DNA of 64,000 nucleotides from Pseudomonas iranensis (GTDB lineage: Bacteria; Pseudomonadota; Gammaproteobacteria; Pseudomonadales; Pseudomonadaceae): assembly GCF_014268585.2 (NCBI RefSeq), contig NZ_CP077092.1:1240001-1304000 (forward strand), read 5' to 3'. Numbering within the stretch: the stretch's first letter is position 1; every line of letters begins with the position of its first letter. The position numbers and the translations under genes are program-made. The notes beneath the pieces were generated by a model. It had not been told where the DNA came from. It saw only the letters and a list, made by a program, of their open reading frames with translations, and ran no database searches. This document shows, piece after piece, positions 35,415 through 44,236 of this stretch.

Positions 35415-36278
35415 ATGAAAAAGTTTTTCAGCCTGCTCGCGACCCTGCTGGTGTTGGCCCTGGCGCTGTGGATTGGCCGCACGTTGTGGGAGCACTACAT
35501 GAACACGCCGTGGACCCGCGATGGTCGCGTGCGTGCCGACATCATCAACGTCGCTGCCGACGTCACCGGCGAAGTGATCGAAGTGCCGGTGCGCGACAAC
35601 CAGTTGGTGAAGAAGGGCGATCTGCTGATGCGCATCGACCCCGAGCACTACCGCATCGCGGTCAAGCAGGCGCAGTCACTGGTGGCTTCGCGCAAGTCGA
35701 CCTGGGAAATGCGCAAGGTCAACGCGCACCGCCGCGCCGATCTCGACAACCTGGTGATCTCCAAGGAAAACCGCGACGACGCCAGCAACATCGCCGACGC
35801 CGCGCTGGCCGATTACCAACACGCCCAGGCGCAGCTTGAAGCCGCCGAACTCAACCTCAAACGCACCGAAGTACGCGCCGCGGTCGACGGTTACGTGACC
35901 AACCTCAATGTGCATCGTGGCGACTACGCACGAATCGGCGAGGCGAAAATGGCCGTTGTCGACATGAATTCTTTCTGGGTCTACGGCTTCTTCGAAGAAA
36001 CCAAACTGCCGCACGTCAAAGTGGGTGACAAAGCCGACATGCAATTGATGAGCGGCGAAGTGCTCAAGGGACATGTCGAAAGCATTTCTCGCGGGATCTA
36101 CGATCGCGACAACCCTGAAAGCCGCGAGCTCATCGCGGATGTGAACCCGACGTTCAACTGGGTACGCCTGGCGCAGCGCGTGCCGGTGCGGATTCATATT
36201 GATGAGGTGCCGGAGGGCGTGTTGCTGGCGGCGGGAATTACTTGCACGGTCGTCGTAAAGCAGGACGACATCAAATAG
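35415..36278 (+). CDS. HlyD-family periplasmic adaptor (AaeA-like)
   Basis: Encodes 287 residues from the ATG at 35415. A membrane anchor at residues 3-20 (FFSLLATLLVLALALWIG) is followed by the barrel-sandwich hybrid segments (ADVTGEVIEVPVRDNQLVKK and DGYVTNLNVHRGDYARIGE), an alpha-hairpin, and a beta-barrel domain. It bridges the FUSC inner-membrane protein to the outer-membrane factor at 31383-32882. Last gene of the operon; a REP-like palindrome follows. Confidence 0.92.
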   Translation: MKKFFSLLATLLVLALALWIGRTLWEHYMNTPWTRDGRVRADIINVAADVTGEVIEVPVRDNQLVKKGDLLMRIDPEHYRIAVKQAQSLVASRKSTWEMRKVNAHRRADLDNLVISKENRDDASNIADAALADYQHAQAQLEAAELNLKRTEVRAAVDGYVTNLNVHRGDYARIGEAKMAVVDMNSFWVYGFFEETKLPHVKVGDKADMQLMSGEVLKGHVESISRGIYDRDNPESRELIADVNPTFNWVRLAQRVPVRIHIDEVPEGVLLAAGITCTVVVKQDDIK

Positions 36279-36296
36279 CGAGTATCAACAAGGGTA

Positions 36297-36390
36297 GTGT
36301 GGCGAGGGGCGCTTGCTCCCGCTTGAGTGCGCAGCGCTCACCTTTTGCGGGCCGCCGCGCCGCCCGGCGGAACAAGCTCCCTCGCCACAG
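36297..36390. repeat. REP-like palindrome pair, GGCGAGGG variant
   Basis: TGTGGCGAGGGGCGCTTGCT and the inverse AGCTCCCTCGCCACA flank a GC-rich inner palindrome (GCGGGCCGCCGCGCCGCCCG). This is a different REP subtype from the GGGAGCGAGCC elements and lies between convergent genes. Confidence 0.78.
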
Positions 36391-36401
36391 CTGGGTATGT
36401 A

Positions 36402-37400
36402 TCAGTAGAACTTGCTGACCACCCGTAATCCGGATTCGATGGTTTCGTCGACCGACAGCTCTTGATCTTCCATCAGCGAGACGATTCGGTTGTCATTCGC
36501 GATGTTCGCGTCAGGTAATTTCAGCTGAGCGGCGCGATTGATCACGATGTAGCTCATTACGTCGCCACGGCTTTTGGTGAACGGCTGTTTGATAGCCGTC
36601 AGCATGGTTTGCTTCACATAGTCGTAACGCTCGACTGACGACATTCCTTTGAAGGTATCCGGATAGTTCTGATAGATATCGGCGGAGTATCGTCCGACGT
36701 CTTCTTCACGCGCTTCTTCGATCAATGCTTTCTTGCTGGTGACCTGGGTCAGGAGCTCGCTGTAGAGCTTGTCGCCTTCTGCGATCTGAGCGGCGTTCAT
36801 CTTGGCCTTCAGGTCATCGCCAGCCGCGGTGTCTTCGGCATTGGCCATGATTCTGGTCCAGGCGTAGGCGGCGCTCAGATTGCCCTGCTCCTCATATTGC
36901 TCGATCAATATCTGCTGGGATTCGGCATATCCGTGCAGCGAGGAGCGCTCGAGCCAACGAGTGGCGAGCGCCACATCTTTCTTGGCCCCGACTGTGCCGA
37001 ATTTGTAGCTCTCGTACATACCGTACTCAGCGCACCAGTCGTTCTGCATCGCCGCATAAGCCATGTAGTTGAAGGCTTCAGTGTTACGTTGGTCGGCGCT
37101 GAGGGTGCTGTCGTAACGGGTAGTCATCGACAGGTAGCAGAACGCGCGAGTGTGCTTTGGGGCGGCCATGACCATGCAGGTTTTGGCATCCTTGTACTCG
37201 CCGTTTTCGTATAGCTGGTAGCCCACGCCGTACAGAATGTCGCTGTCCATCTGCGCATTGCAGTGCTCGTTGGCGGCAACGACCGGTAGCACGTTTTGCA
37301 GGGTCAGTTTGGGCAGTGTGTCATTGAGGGAAGGTTCTTTGGTCGCGCAGCCAGCCAGCAAGGTGAGCAGTGCCAGTGGCAATACGTGGAGGAGTTTCAA
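36402..37400 (-). CDS. Sel1-like-repeat lipoprotein of unknown function
   Basis: Encodes 332 residues. The signal MKLLHVLPLALLTLLAGC ends in a lipobox (LLAGC), so Cys18 should be acylated. The mature part has helical Sel1/TPR-like repeats, for example YGVGYQLYENGEYKDAKTCM, EYGMYESYKFGTVGAKKDVA and ATRWLERSSLHGYAESQQIL. Four cysteines outside the lipobox may form disulfides. No enzymatic motif is visible. It probably works as a periplasmic scaffold; the partner is unknown. Confidence 0.8.
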   Translation of the reverse strand: MKLLHVLPLALLTLLAGCATKEPSLNDTLPKLTLQNVLPVVAANEHCNAQMDSDILYGVGYQLYENGEYKDAKTCMVMAAPKHTRAFCYLSMTTRYDSTLSADQRNTEAFNYMAYAAMQNDWCAEYGMYESYKFGTVGAKKDVALATRWLERSSLHGYAESQQILIEQYEEQGNLSAAYAWTRIMANAEDTAAGDDLKAKMNAAQIAEGDKLYSELLTQVTSKKALIEEAREEDVGRYSADIYQNYPDTFKGMSSVERYDYVKQTMLTAIKQPFTKSRGDVMSYIVINRAAQLKLPDANIANDNRIVSLMEDQELSVDETIESGLRVVSKFY

Positions 37401-37465
37401 AAGCTGTTTCCTGATCTGAGTTGAAGCGTGTATGCAGGGCTCGCGTCAGGCAGGTCAACAAAGCA

Positions 37466-37492
37466 GCGACTGTTCCGGGCGGGAACAGTCGC
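37466..37492. other. Perfect 11-bp hairpin upstream of the Sel1-like lipoprotein gene
   Basis: GCGACTGTTCC and GGAACAGTCGC are separated by five bases. It lies 66 bp upstream of the lipoprotein start, with no T tract on either side, so it is more likely a leader hairpin or protein-binding site than a terminator. The rest of 37401-37635 shows nothing recognisable. Confidence 0.5.
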
Positions 37493-37635
37493 GAGAGGAG
37501 AGGATCAGCAATTCCCTTGCTTCGATGTTTGCCCGAGCGACTCCTTGCGCTATTGGGGTTACTTCAAGCATTGGAGGCTTCAAGTGACGCGCATTCTACG
37601 TGTACTGATCCGCTTGGCAATTTGATCGGTTGTAA

Positions 37636-38460
37636 TCAAAGATTTCCACGCAACCCGAACCGCTTCATCAACGTCGATTCCAGCAATCCCTTCGGCAGCA
37701 ACGCCGCCAACAACGGCAACGCGCGGCTGCCATTGCCGATGCGCACCAACCGTGGCGGTTGGCTCTGCTGCACAGCCTTGAGCAACTCGGCGGCAAACTC
37801 ATTGGCAGGCGTCGGCTTGTCCTGCGATGCCTTGGCCCGTGCGCGAATGCCTTCACGCAATGGAAACCACGGCGATTGCTCGTTGATCAACTGCTCGGCT
37901 TCATGTCCGGCATTCTTCGCAAAGCTCGATTCAATTGCGCCTGGCTGAACTTCCATTACGCGGATACCGAACGGCGCCAGTTCCATGCGCAGCGCATCAC
38001 TCAGCGCATGCACCGCCGCTTTGGACGCGCAGTAGGCGCCGGCAAACGGCGTGACCAAAACACCCGACACACTGCCGATATTCACCACCAGCCCCTTGGC
38101 CGGACGCAGCAGCGGAAACAACGCGCGGGTGACGCCGACAATCGAAAATACATTGGTTTCGAACTGGCGCTGCATCGCCTGCACGCCGCCATCGAGCAGC
38201 GGCCCCATCGCGCCGTAACCGGCGTTGTTGATCAACACATCGAGGCCGCCGTGTTGCTGGTTCAGGCGCTCGGCGAGTTGCTCCAGCGCGGCGCCATCGT
38301 TGACGTCCAGCTCGATAGCGGTGAAACCGGCAGCGCCCAGCGCGCTGACATCTTCAGCCTTGCGCGCACTGGCCCAGACTTCGTAGCCGGCCGCTTTGAA
38401 CGCGTCGGCCAAGGCGCGGCCGATGCCGCTGGAACAACCGGTAATCAACGCAACGGGCAT
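37636..38460 (-). CDS. SDR-family NAD(P)-dependent oxidoreductase
   Basis: Encodes 274 residues from the ATG at 38460, which has AAGGA 7 bp upstream; an earlier start at 38478 adds six residues without support. The classical short-chain dehydrogenase motifs are present: TGCSSGIGRAL near residue 8 for cofactor binding, NNAGYGAMGP, and catalytic YCASKAAV (Tyr-x3-Lys). The C-terminal region is longer than minimal SDRs and resembles retinol-dehydrogenase-like members. Substrate unknown. Confidence 0.9.
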   Translation of the reverse strand: MPVALITGCSSGIGRALADAFKAAGYEVWASARKAEDVSALGAAGFTAIELDVNDGAALEQLAERLNQQHGGLDVLINNAGYGAMGPLLDGGVQAMQRQFETNVFSIVGVTRALFPLLRPAKGLVVNIGSVSGVLVTPFAGAYCASKAAVHALSDALRMELAPFGIRVMEVQPGAIESSFAKNAGHEAEQLINEQSPWFPLREGIRARAKASQDKPTPANEFAAELLKAVQQSQPPRLVRIGNGSRALPLLAALLPKGLLESTLMKRFGLRGNL

Positions 38461-38496
38461 GGCGCATTCCTTGTGCAAAAAAGTCGGGGGAGGGGA

Positions 38497-38961
38497 TCAG
38501 TCAGAGAAACTACCCTGCAAATGCTCGGCGCGAAACTCCAGGGTTTGCGGGCGATAGCCGGGACGCAGCGGCGGCAAGGGCAAACAATCTTCCCAGGTCG
38601 CGCCGGCCTGCAATTCGCCGGGGCCGCGATAGCGCGGGGCGGTGTATTGATTATCGGCCAGGTTGACCGTATCGCCCGGCGCATAAGCGGCGATGCGCCA
38701 ACGCAGTTCGGTCAGCGGCACGTCGTTGCCATTGTTCATTTTCAATTGCAGCGGACGGTCGGCCGGGCATTGTTCGGGAGCGTAGGCAATGCGCAGTTCC
38801 AGACGCGCCAGTTGCTTGATCTCGCGGTTGTCCAGCCACACCACCCACATGGCCACGAAGCCGAGGCCGATGGCAGCGGCCACCGACACCGGCAAGGCCT
38901 TGGCCGGGTAGCGCAGCAGCAGGATCAGCCAGGTGATGACCAGCAGGATGCCGATGAACAT
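38497..38961 (-). CDS. Conserved small membrane protein of unknown function
   Basis: Encodes 154 residues. Two adjacent membrane segments at the N-terminus (MFIGILLVITWLILLLRYP and VSVAAAIGLGFVAMWVVWLD) anchor a soluble C-terminal domain containing LELRIAYAPEQCPADRPLQL and WRIAAYAPGDTVNLAD, probably a beta-sandwich exposed to the periplasm. Some Pseudomonas annotations call this type a multidrug transporter, but the length does not support transport. It is 36 bp upstream of the SDR gene and probably co-transcribed. Confidence 0.72.
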   Translation of the reverse strand: MFIGILLVITWLILLLRYPAKALPVSVAAAIGLGFVAMWVVWLDNREIKQLARLELRIAYAPEQCPADRPLQLKMNNGNDVPLTELRWRIAAYAPGDTVNLADNQYTAPRYRGPGELQAGATWEDCLPLPPLRPGYRPQTLEFRAEHLQGSFSD

Positions 38962-39130
38962 GCTTGAACGCTCCTTGGAGGAATGCGCTCCATCCTACCG
39001 AAGGCCTCGCACGATGGGTATTGGTGACGAAGGCGATCATACCGTCGGTCGAGACTGTAATTTCTGACAGTAGCCCTATCGGCGGGCGTTTGTTTTGATG
39101 GTTAGAGGCACTCAGGAGCGTTGACGCACT

Positions 39131-41620
39131 ATGGGCATCCACAGCAAAACGCCGATGCTTGCCGTGAACGATCCGCGCGGCTTGGCCATCCTGGCAGTGA
39201 ATTACTGGCGGGCAGATGAAGCCCGCGAGGCTGAATCGCGGATCGAGCGGACGTTGCGCGACGCCGCCGGGCGCGCGGTCAAACAATGGGATGCGCGATT
39301 GTGGGCGCTGCAAGCGATTGATCCGCAGGCGCCCGCCAGTGTCCCCAGCGTCTACGCCCTCAACGATACCCCGCTGCGCTCGGACAGCAGTGATGCCGGC
39401 ATTGAAGTGCAGTTACCCGGTTTGGCTGGCGAAATTCTGTTCAGTTGGGACAGCCGCGGCACATGCCGCCATATTGAATACGATGATTTGCTGCGCCCGC
39501 TCGCGGTGTTCGAAGAAGGCGCTGGCGTACCTCGGCGCAGTGCCGAGCGTTTCGCCTACGGCCGTCCCGGTGCGGGTGATCCGTTGCGCAATCAGCTCGG
39601 TCAGTTGATCCGCCATGACGATCCGGGCGGCAGTGTTCTGTTCACGCAATTTGCAATCACCGGGCAGTGCAGTGAAAACACCCGTCACTTCACGCTTAAA
39701 CCGGTTGCCGCGGATTGGCCCGAGGCCATCGTCGATCGACAGCAATTGCTCGAGCCCGAAGGGGCAACCACGCAATGGCGCTATGCGCCGCTGGGACCTG
39801 TACTCGAACAGTTCGATGCCGGTGGCAATCGGCAGGCCTTCGCACTGACTTTCCACGGCCATTTACGCTCGGCTGACGTACGGCTCAAGCTTCAAACTCA
39901 GGACTATTCGGTCGTCAGTGATATTCGCTACGACGCTTACGGACAAGTCACTCATGAACTGGCAGGCAACGGCGTATTGACAGCGCTGAGCTACCGACCC
40001 GAAGACGGCCGCCTGCTCACGCGTCACGCTGAGGATGAGCAGGGCAATGTGCTGCAGCATCTGCTCTATGCCTACGACCCGATGGGCAATGTAACGAGCA
40101 TCCACGACCAGGCATTACCCGTGCGCTGGTTCGCCAACCAGCGCATCGAGCCGGTCAGTCGTTATCGCTACGACAGTCTTTACCAGTTGATCCACGCCAC
40201 TGGCTGGGAGGCCGGCGCTGCCGGTGGCGGGCCGACAGCGGTGGCCAATTACACGCAGGACTATCACTACGATACTGGCGGCAATCTGCTCAAGCTGACT
40301 CACGTTGGCGCACAAAGTCCTGGGCATCAACTACAGGCCGCGCGCTACAGCAATCGTTGCCTGCCGTGGCGCAATGGCGTGCCGCCCGACGAGGCAGAGA
40401 TCGGCGCAGCATTCGATGCTCGAGGCAATTTGCTGTTGCTGGATCAGGGACGCCAGTTGCAATGGAATCTGCGCAATCAGCTGGATTCAGTAGCGGCCGT
40501 GCAACGCGGATCAGGCGTTGATGATTGCGAAAGGTATCTTTATGACGGCGCCGGTCAGCGTGTGCGTAAATCGGGGTCATCCCGGACCAACGCGCGCAAC
40601 CTGCTCACGGACGTCCGTTATCTGCCGGCGCTGGAGTTGCGCACCGACATGGGTACGGGCGAGAACCTGCAAGTCATCACCGTGCAGACCGGCCTCAACA
40701 ACGTCCGCGTTCTGCACTGGGAAAGCCCGCCCCCGATGGGTATCAACGACCTCTACCGATACAGTTTCAGCGATCATCTGGGCTCGATCAGTCTTGAGCT
40801 GGACGCTGACGCACAACTGATCAGCCGCGAGTATTTCTATCTGTTCGGTGCGACTGCGTGGGTCGATGAGCCCGATGTCAGTTATAAAACCGTGCGTTAT
40901 TCAGGCAAGGAGCGCGACGCGACCGGGCCCTATTACTACGGCTATCGCTATTACATGCCGTGGCGCCAGCGCTGGTTGAATCCCGATCCGGCTGGGCCCG
41001 TTGACGGCCATAACCGCTACCGGGCCATGCGCAACAACCCGGCGGTCTATCGAGACAGTGACGGTCTTGACCCGGACAAGGCGCAAAGCGCGCCAAAGGA
41101 TCGGCGCTATCACGATATGGCGGATCAGGGACTGGTGAATACGGTCCAGGCTGCTGGCATGCAGCCTGTCCGACTTTACTTCGAGAACGATCCGAACCCC
41201 GGTGTTCAGGCCTATCGCAACGAAATACCCATAGTGCTGGCTGAGTTGGGTGCAAAGGACAAGTCTGTGCTCAACACCCATCAGGCGCACGTTATTGCTG
41301 CCGCCCGGACGAACACGGCATCGCCGTCCGGTGCCGTGCTGTATCACTCCGGCGAGCTGGTTTCGTCAGCAATGAATCGAGTGGTGGGTGAGCAGATTAC
41401 CAGTCGAGTAATGGGTCCCTTGTCTGTTGCTTTCAATAGCCCTGTGGAAGATCCCGACGTATTGGCTGCTCGACGCGGGGCTGTAGCCAACTTGTTCAAG
41501 GGCGGTGGGAAGCTATTGATGCACACCTCCAATCCTGCCGCGCAGTTGGTTGGGGGCAATGGGTGTAGCCATGGGCAATGCGATGCATATTTCAGAGGCG
41601 CAGACGCGCATTCAACATAG
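39131..41620 (+). CDS. TccC-like RHS-repeat protein with variable C-terminal toxin region
   Basis: Encodes 829 residues. The N-terminus (TPMLAVNDPRGLAILAVNYW) matches the TccC branch of insecticidal toxin complexes. RHS/YD repeats such as YRYDSLYQLIHATG and YHYDTGGNLLKLT run through the core, which ends in the cleavage-type signature RYSGKERDATGPYYYGYRYY at about residue 590 and DPAGPVDGHNRY near 618. Residues 646-829 form the variable toxin region, which I do not recognise. The C-terminus is suspicious: a one-base loss in a G5 tract at 41552-41556 would continue into the overlapping frame at 41559-41879. AGGAG lies 13 bp before the ATG. No tcA/tcB genes are next to it. Confidence 0.87.
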   Translation: MGIHSKTPMLAVNDPRGLAILAVNYWRADEAREAESRIERTLRDAAGRAVKQWDARLWALQAIDPQAPASVPSVYALNDTPLRSDSSDAGIEVQLPGLAGEILFSWDSRGTCRHIEYDDLLRPLAVFEEGAGVPRRSAERFAYGRPGAGDPLRNQLGQLIRHDDPGGSVLFTQFAITGQCSENTRHFTLKPVAADWPEAIVDRQQLLEPEGATTQWRYAPLGPVLEQFDAGGNRQAFALTFHGHLRSADVRLKLQTQDYSVVSDIRYDAYGQVTHELAGNGVLTALSYRPEDGRLLTRHAEDEQGNVLQHLLYAYDPMGNVTSIHDQALPVRWFANQRIEPVSRYRYDSLYQLIHATGWEAGAAGGGPTAVANYTQDYHYDTGGNLLKLTHVGAQSPGHQLQAARYSNRCLPWRNGVPPDEAEIGAAFDARGNLLLLDQGRQLQWNLRNQLDSVAAVQRGSGVDDCERYLYDGAGQRVRKSGSSRTNARNLLTDVRYLPALELRTDMGTGENLQVITVQTGLNNVRVLHWESPPPMGINDLYRYSFSDHLGSISLELDADAQLISREYFYLFGATAWVDEPDVSYKTVRYSGKERDATGPYYYGYRYYMPWRQRWLNPDPAGPVDGHNRYRAMRNNPAVYRDSDGLDPDKAQSAPKDRRYHDMADQGLVNTVQAAGMQPVRLYFENDPNPGVQAYRNEIPIVLAELGAKDKSVLNTHQAHVIAAARTNTASPSGAVLYHSGELVSSAMNRVVGEQITSRVMGPLSVAFNSPVEDPDVLAARRGAVANLFKGGGKLLMHTSNPAAQLVGGNGCSHGQCDAYFRGADAHST

Positions 41621-41879
41621 AGTGCTCAGCAGCCCCGTCAATGCGCCCTTGTCAGCGCCTTTGAGTACGCCCGCAATAGACTTTCAATCGTTGAACCAGC
41701 CATCGTCTGCGCGGCATCAAGCGCAGCTCCCAGAGCAGCGCACAGCCCCAAGCTTGTGGACGCAACAACTATTGGCTGCCGGTTTTACCGCGCCGTTGGA
41801 GGGTGTTCATGCGATTGATGGCGCAACTGCCGAAGACAAGTGGATGAACAGATCTCGCCGAAACTCGGGCTTCGGCTAG
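41559..41879 (+). CDS. Overlapping frame after the RHS gene: displaced toxin C-terminus or small partner protein
   Basis: Up to 106 residues from the ATG at 41559 (other ATGs at 41571 and 41583). It overlaps the RHS stop by 62 bp in another frame and has no good ribosome-binding site. The start, MGVAMGNAMHISEAQTRIQ, would join smoothly to the RHS text AQLVG if one G were missing at 41552-41556. The remainder is Pro/Ser/Gln-rich and ends WMNRSRRNSGFG. It could instead be an immunity or accessory protein; I see no homology to decide. Confidence 0.45.
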   Translation: MGVAMGNAMHISEAQTRIQHRVLSSPVNAPLSAPLSTPAIDFQSLNQPSSARHQAQLPEQRTAPSLWTQQLLAAGFTAPLEGVHAIDGATAEDKWMNRSRRNSGFG

Positions 41880-41882
41880 ACG

Positions 41883-41942
41883 AAAAAAAGCCCCCGCCCA
41901 GCCCGCTGCGGATAGGGAACGCAACGGGCTGGACGAGGGCTT
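41883..41942 (-). terminator. Terminator of the alginate operon
   Basis: On the minus strand, AAGCCCTCGTCCAGCCCG pairs with CGGGCTGGGCGGGGGCTT around a GCG/CGC-closed loop and is followed by a run of T. It begins 18 bp after the algA stop. On the plus strand it may also end the RHS transcript. Confidence 0.88.
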
Positions 41943-41959
41943 CTCGTTTTAGTGATCGA

Positions 41960-43411
41960 TCACTGCGCGATGGTCTTCACCGACACGCCGCGTTCGATCG
42001 GGGTGGAGCGACCATAGATATCTTCGAAACGCTCGATATCGTCTTCACCCAAATACGAACCTGACTGCACTTCAATGATTTCCAGCGGGATCTTGCCCGG
42101 GTTGCGCAGGCGATGCACCGAGGCGATCGGGATGTAGGTCGACTGGTTTTCGGTAAGCAGGAACACGTTCTCGTCGCAGGTCACTTCGGCGGTGCCGCTG
42201 ACCACGATCCAGTGTTCGGCGCGGTGGTGGTGCATCTGCAGCGACAGGCACGCGCCCGGCTTGACCGAGATGTGCTTGACCTGGAAACGCCCGCCCATGT
42301 CCACCGAGTCGTACGAGCCCCACGGACGATAGACTTCGCAGTGGTTCTGGGTTTCGCTGCGGCCCTGGGCATTGAGGGTGTTGACCATCTGCTTGACGCC
42401 CTGGACCTTGTCCTTGTGGGCAATCATCATCGCGTCCTTGGTTTCGACCACGACGATGTTTTCCAGACCGATCACCGAGACCAGTTTGCCGTTGCCGTGG
42501 ATCATGCAGTTCTTGCTGTCCTGGATGACCACGTCGCCTTTGCTGACGTTGCCGTTGGCGTCTTTCTCGTTGACTTCCCACAGCGACGACCAGCAACCGA
42601 CATCGCTCCAGCCGGCGCTCAGTGGCACCACGCAGGCGCGCTGGGTTTTTTCCATCACCGAGTAGTCGATCGAATTGTCCGGGCAGCAGGCGAAAGTGGC
42701 TTCGTCCAGGGTCACGGTGTCGGCGTCCTGCTGGCTGCGCTCGAGAGTCAGCAGGCAGGTGTCGTAGATGTCCGGATCGTGTTTTTTCAGCTCTTCGAGG
42801 AAGCGGCTGGCGCGGAACAGAAACATGCCGCTGTTCCAGTAGTAACCGCCGGATTCAACGTATTCGGTGGCACGTTTGACGTCCGGTTTTTCGACGAAGT
42901 GCGAGACGCGGCTGACGCCTTCCGGCAGCAGCGAGTCGGCGGTGGACTTGATGTAGCCGTAGCCGGTTTCCGGCTTGGTCGCTGGCACGCCGAACAGGAC
43001 CATCTCGCCGTTCTCGGCTGCGACGGTGGCCAGGGCCAGCGCGCGTTGCAGGGCTTTCTGGTCTTCCAGCACGTGGTCGGCCGGCAGCACCAGCATCAAT
43101 TCGTCACGGCCTTCATTGACCAGCATCATCGCGGTCAGGGCCACGGCCGGCGACGTGTTGCGGCCGAACGGTTCCATCAGGATGCGCTGGCATTCCAGAT
43201 TGCGCGCGGCCAGTTGCTCGTTGACGATGAAACGGTGTTCCTTGTTGCAGACCACGATCGGCGTGTCCATACCTTCGAACACCAGGCGCTCGAGGGTTTG
43301 CTGAAACAGTGTGTGTTCGCCGGTCAGGGCGAGAAATTGCTTGGGGAATTGCTTGCGCGAAAGAGGCCACAGACGCGAACCGCTACCACCTGACAAGATC
43401 ACCGGAATCAT
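41960..43411 (-). CDS. algA: Mannose-1-phosphate guanylyltransferase / mannose-6-phosphate isomerase
   Basis: Encodes 483 residues. A bifunctional enzyme supplying GDP-mannose: the N-terminal nucleotidyltransferase domain starts VILSGGSGSRLWPLSRKQFP and contains FVEKPD; the C-terminal type II isomerase cupin has QMHHHRAEHWIVVSGTAEV. It acts in the cytoplasm at the first and third steps of alginate precursor synthesis. Last gene of the alginate operon; a REP pair separates it from algF, and a terminator follows. Confidence 0.97.
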   Translation of the reverse strand: MIPVILSGGSGSRLWPLSRKQFPKQFLALTGEHTLFQQTLERLVFEGMDTPIVVCNKEHRFIVNEQLAARNLECQRILMEPFGRNTSPAVALTAMMLVNEGRDELMLVLPADHVLEDQKALQRALALATVAAENGEMVLFGVPATKPETGYGYIKSTADSLLPEGVSRVSHFVEKPDVKRATEYVESGGYYWNSGMFLFRASRFLEELKKHDPDIYDTCLLTLERSQQDADTVTLDEATFACCPDNSIDYSVMEKTQRACVVPLSAGWSDVGCWSSLWEVNEKDANGNVSKGDVVIQDSKNCMIHGNGKLVSVIGLENIVVVETKDAMMIAHKDKVQGVKQMVNTLNAQGRSETQNHCEVYRPWGSYDSVDMGGRFQVKHISVKPGACLSLQMHHHRAEHWIVVSGTAEVTCDENVFLLTENQSTYIPIASVHRLRNPGKIPLEIIEVQSGSYLGEDDIERFEDIYGRSTPIERGVSVKTIAQ

Positions 43412-43446
43412 AATGTTTACTCCATAAAATCAATTTGGTTAGAGCC

Positions 43447-43541
43447 CTGTGGGAGCGAGCCTGCTCGCGATGGCGATGGCTCAGTCGACATTGATGTTGC
43501 ATGTCAGACCGTATTCGCGAGCAGGCTCGCTCCCACAAGGG
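43447..43541. repeat. REP pair between algF and algA
   Basis: GTGGGAGCGAGCCTGCTCGC and the inverse GCGAGCAGGCTCGCTCCCAC flank about 50 bp. As RNA this would be a stable hairpin inside the alginate transcript, just upstream of algA. Confidence 0.9.
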
Positions 43542-43565
43542 GTACTGCGTCAGTTCACAAAAGGA

Positions 43566-44222
43566 TTAGCGAGTCGACACCGGGCGTTTCACCCAGACTG
43601 GCGACAGGTTGCTGCCGTTGCCGGTGACGTACAGCACCGCTGCCTCACCACGCTCCAGGGCGACTGGTTTCACGTCGCCGACTTTCTTGTCGCCTTCGTA
43701 CAGTGCCAGGCTGACTTTCACCGGGTTGATTTCACGTTCGCCACGGCCCTTGGCTGCCACGTTCGGCACCACTTCGGTCTTGCCGTCGGCGGTTTTCAGG
43801 GTCAGCGATTTGTCGCTGAGGTTCTGTACACGCACCAGGGACTTCTGCTTGTTCTTGAACGGCGGCTCTTCGATCAGTTGCGGCGCGCCGGAAGCGTTGT
43901 TGACCAGGGTGTAGTAGTGGTCACCGGCGAGTTTCACCGGCAGGGTCTGGCTGCCGACTTTGGCGCTGTAGTCGCCGCCCGGCATGAAGCTGAAGTCGCT
44001 GCTGGCCAGTGGCGCGATGTCGCTCAGGTTGGTGCTGCCGACAGTCGCGCTGACTTCAGCGTTGCTGGCGTTGTAGACACGCACGAAGGTCGAACCTTTC
44101 GGTGCGGTCGGGCCGTACAGGGCGGCGTCGCCACCGGCGAAGGCTGGGACGGAAAGTACGCTGAGGCCAGCAACCAGTGCGAAGCTTTTAGCGAGACGAC
44201 GAGGAGTTGTAGTGAAAGTCAT
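43566..44222 (-). CDS. algF: Alginate O-acetylation protein AlgF
   Basis: Encodes 218 residues with a signal peptide ending near VPAFA-GGDAALY. The mature protein is beta-rich (VRVYNASNAEVSATVGSTNL, SLVRVQNLSDKSLTLKTADG), consistent with two small beta-sandwich domains. It is a periplasmic component needed with AlgI, AlgJ and AlgX for acetylation of mannuronate residues. It follows algJ by 14 bp in the operon. Confidence 0.95.
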   Translation of the reverse strand: MTFTTTPRRLAKSFALVAGLSVLSVPAFAGGDAALYGPTAPKGSTFVRVYNASNAEVSATVGSTNLSDIAPLASSDFSFMPGGDYSAKVGSQTLPVKLAGDHYYTLVNNASGAPQLIEEPPFKNKQKSLVRVQNLSDKSLTLKTADGKTEVVPNVAAKGRGEREINPVKVSLALYEGDKKVGDVKPVALERGEAAVLYVTGNGSNLSPVWVKRPVSTR

Positions 44223-44236
44223 GGTGTACCTCTCTT

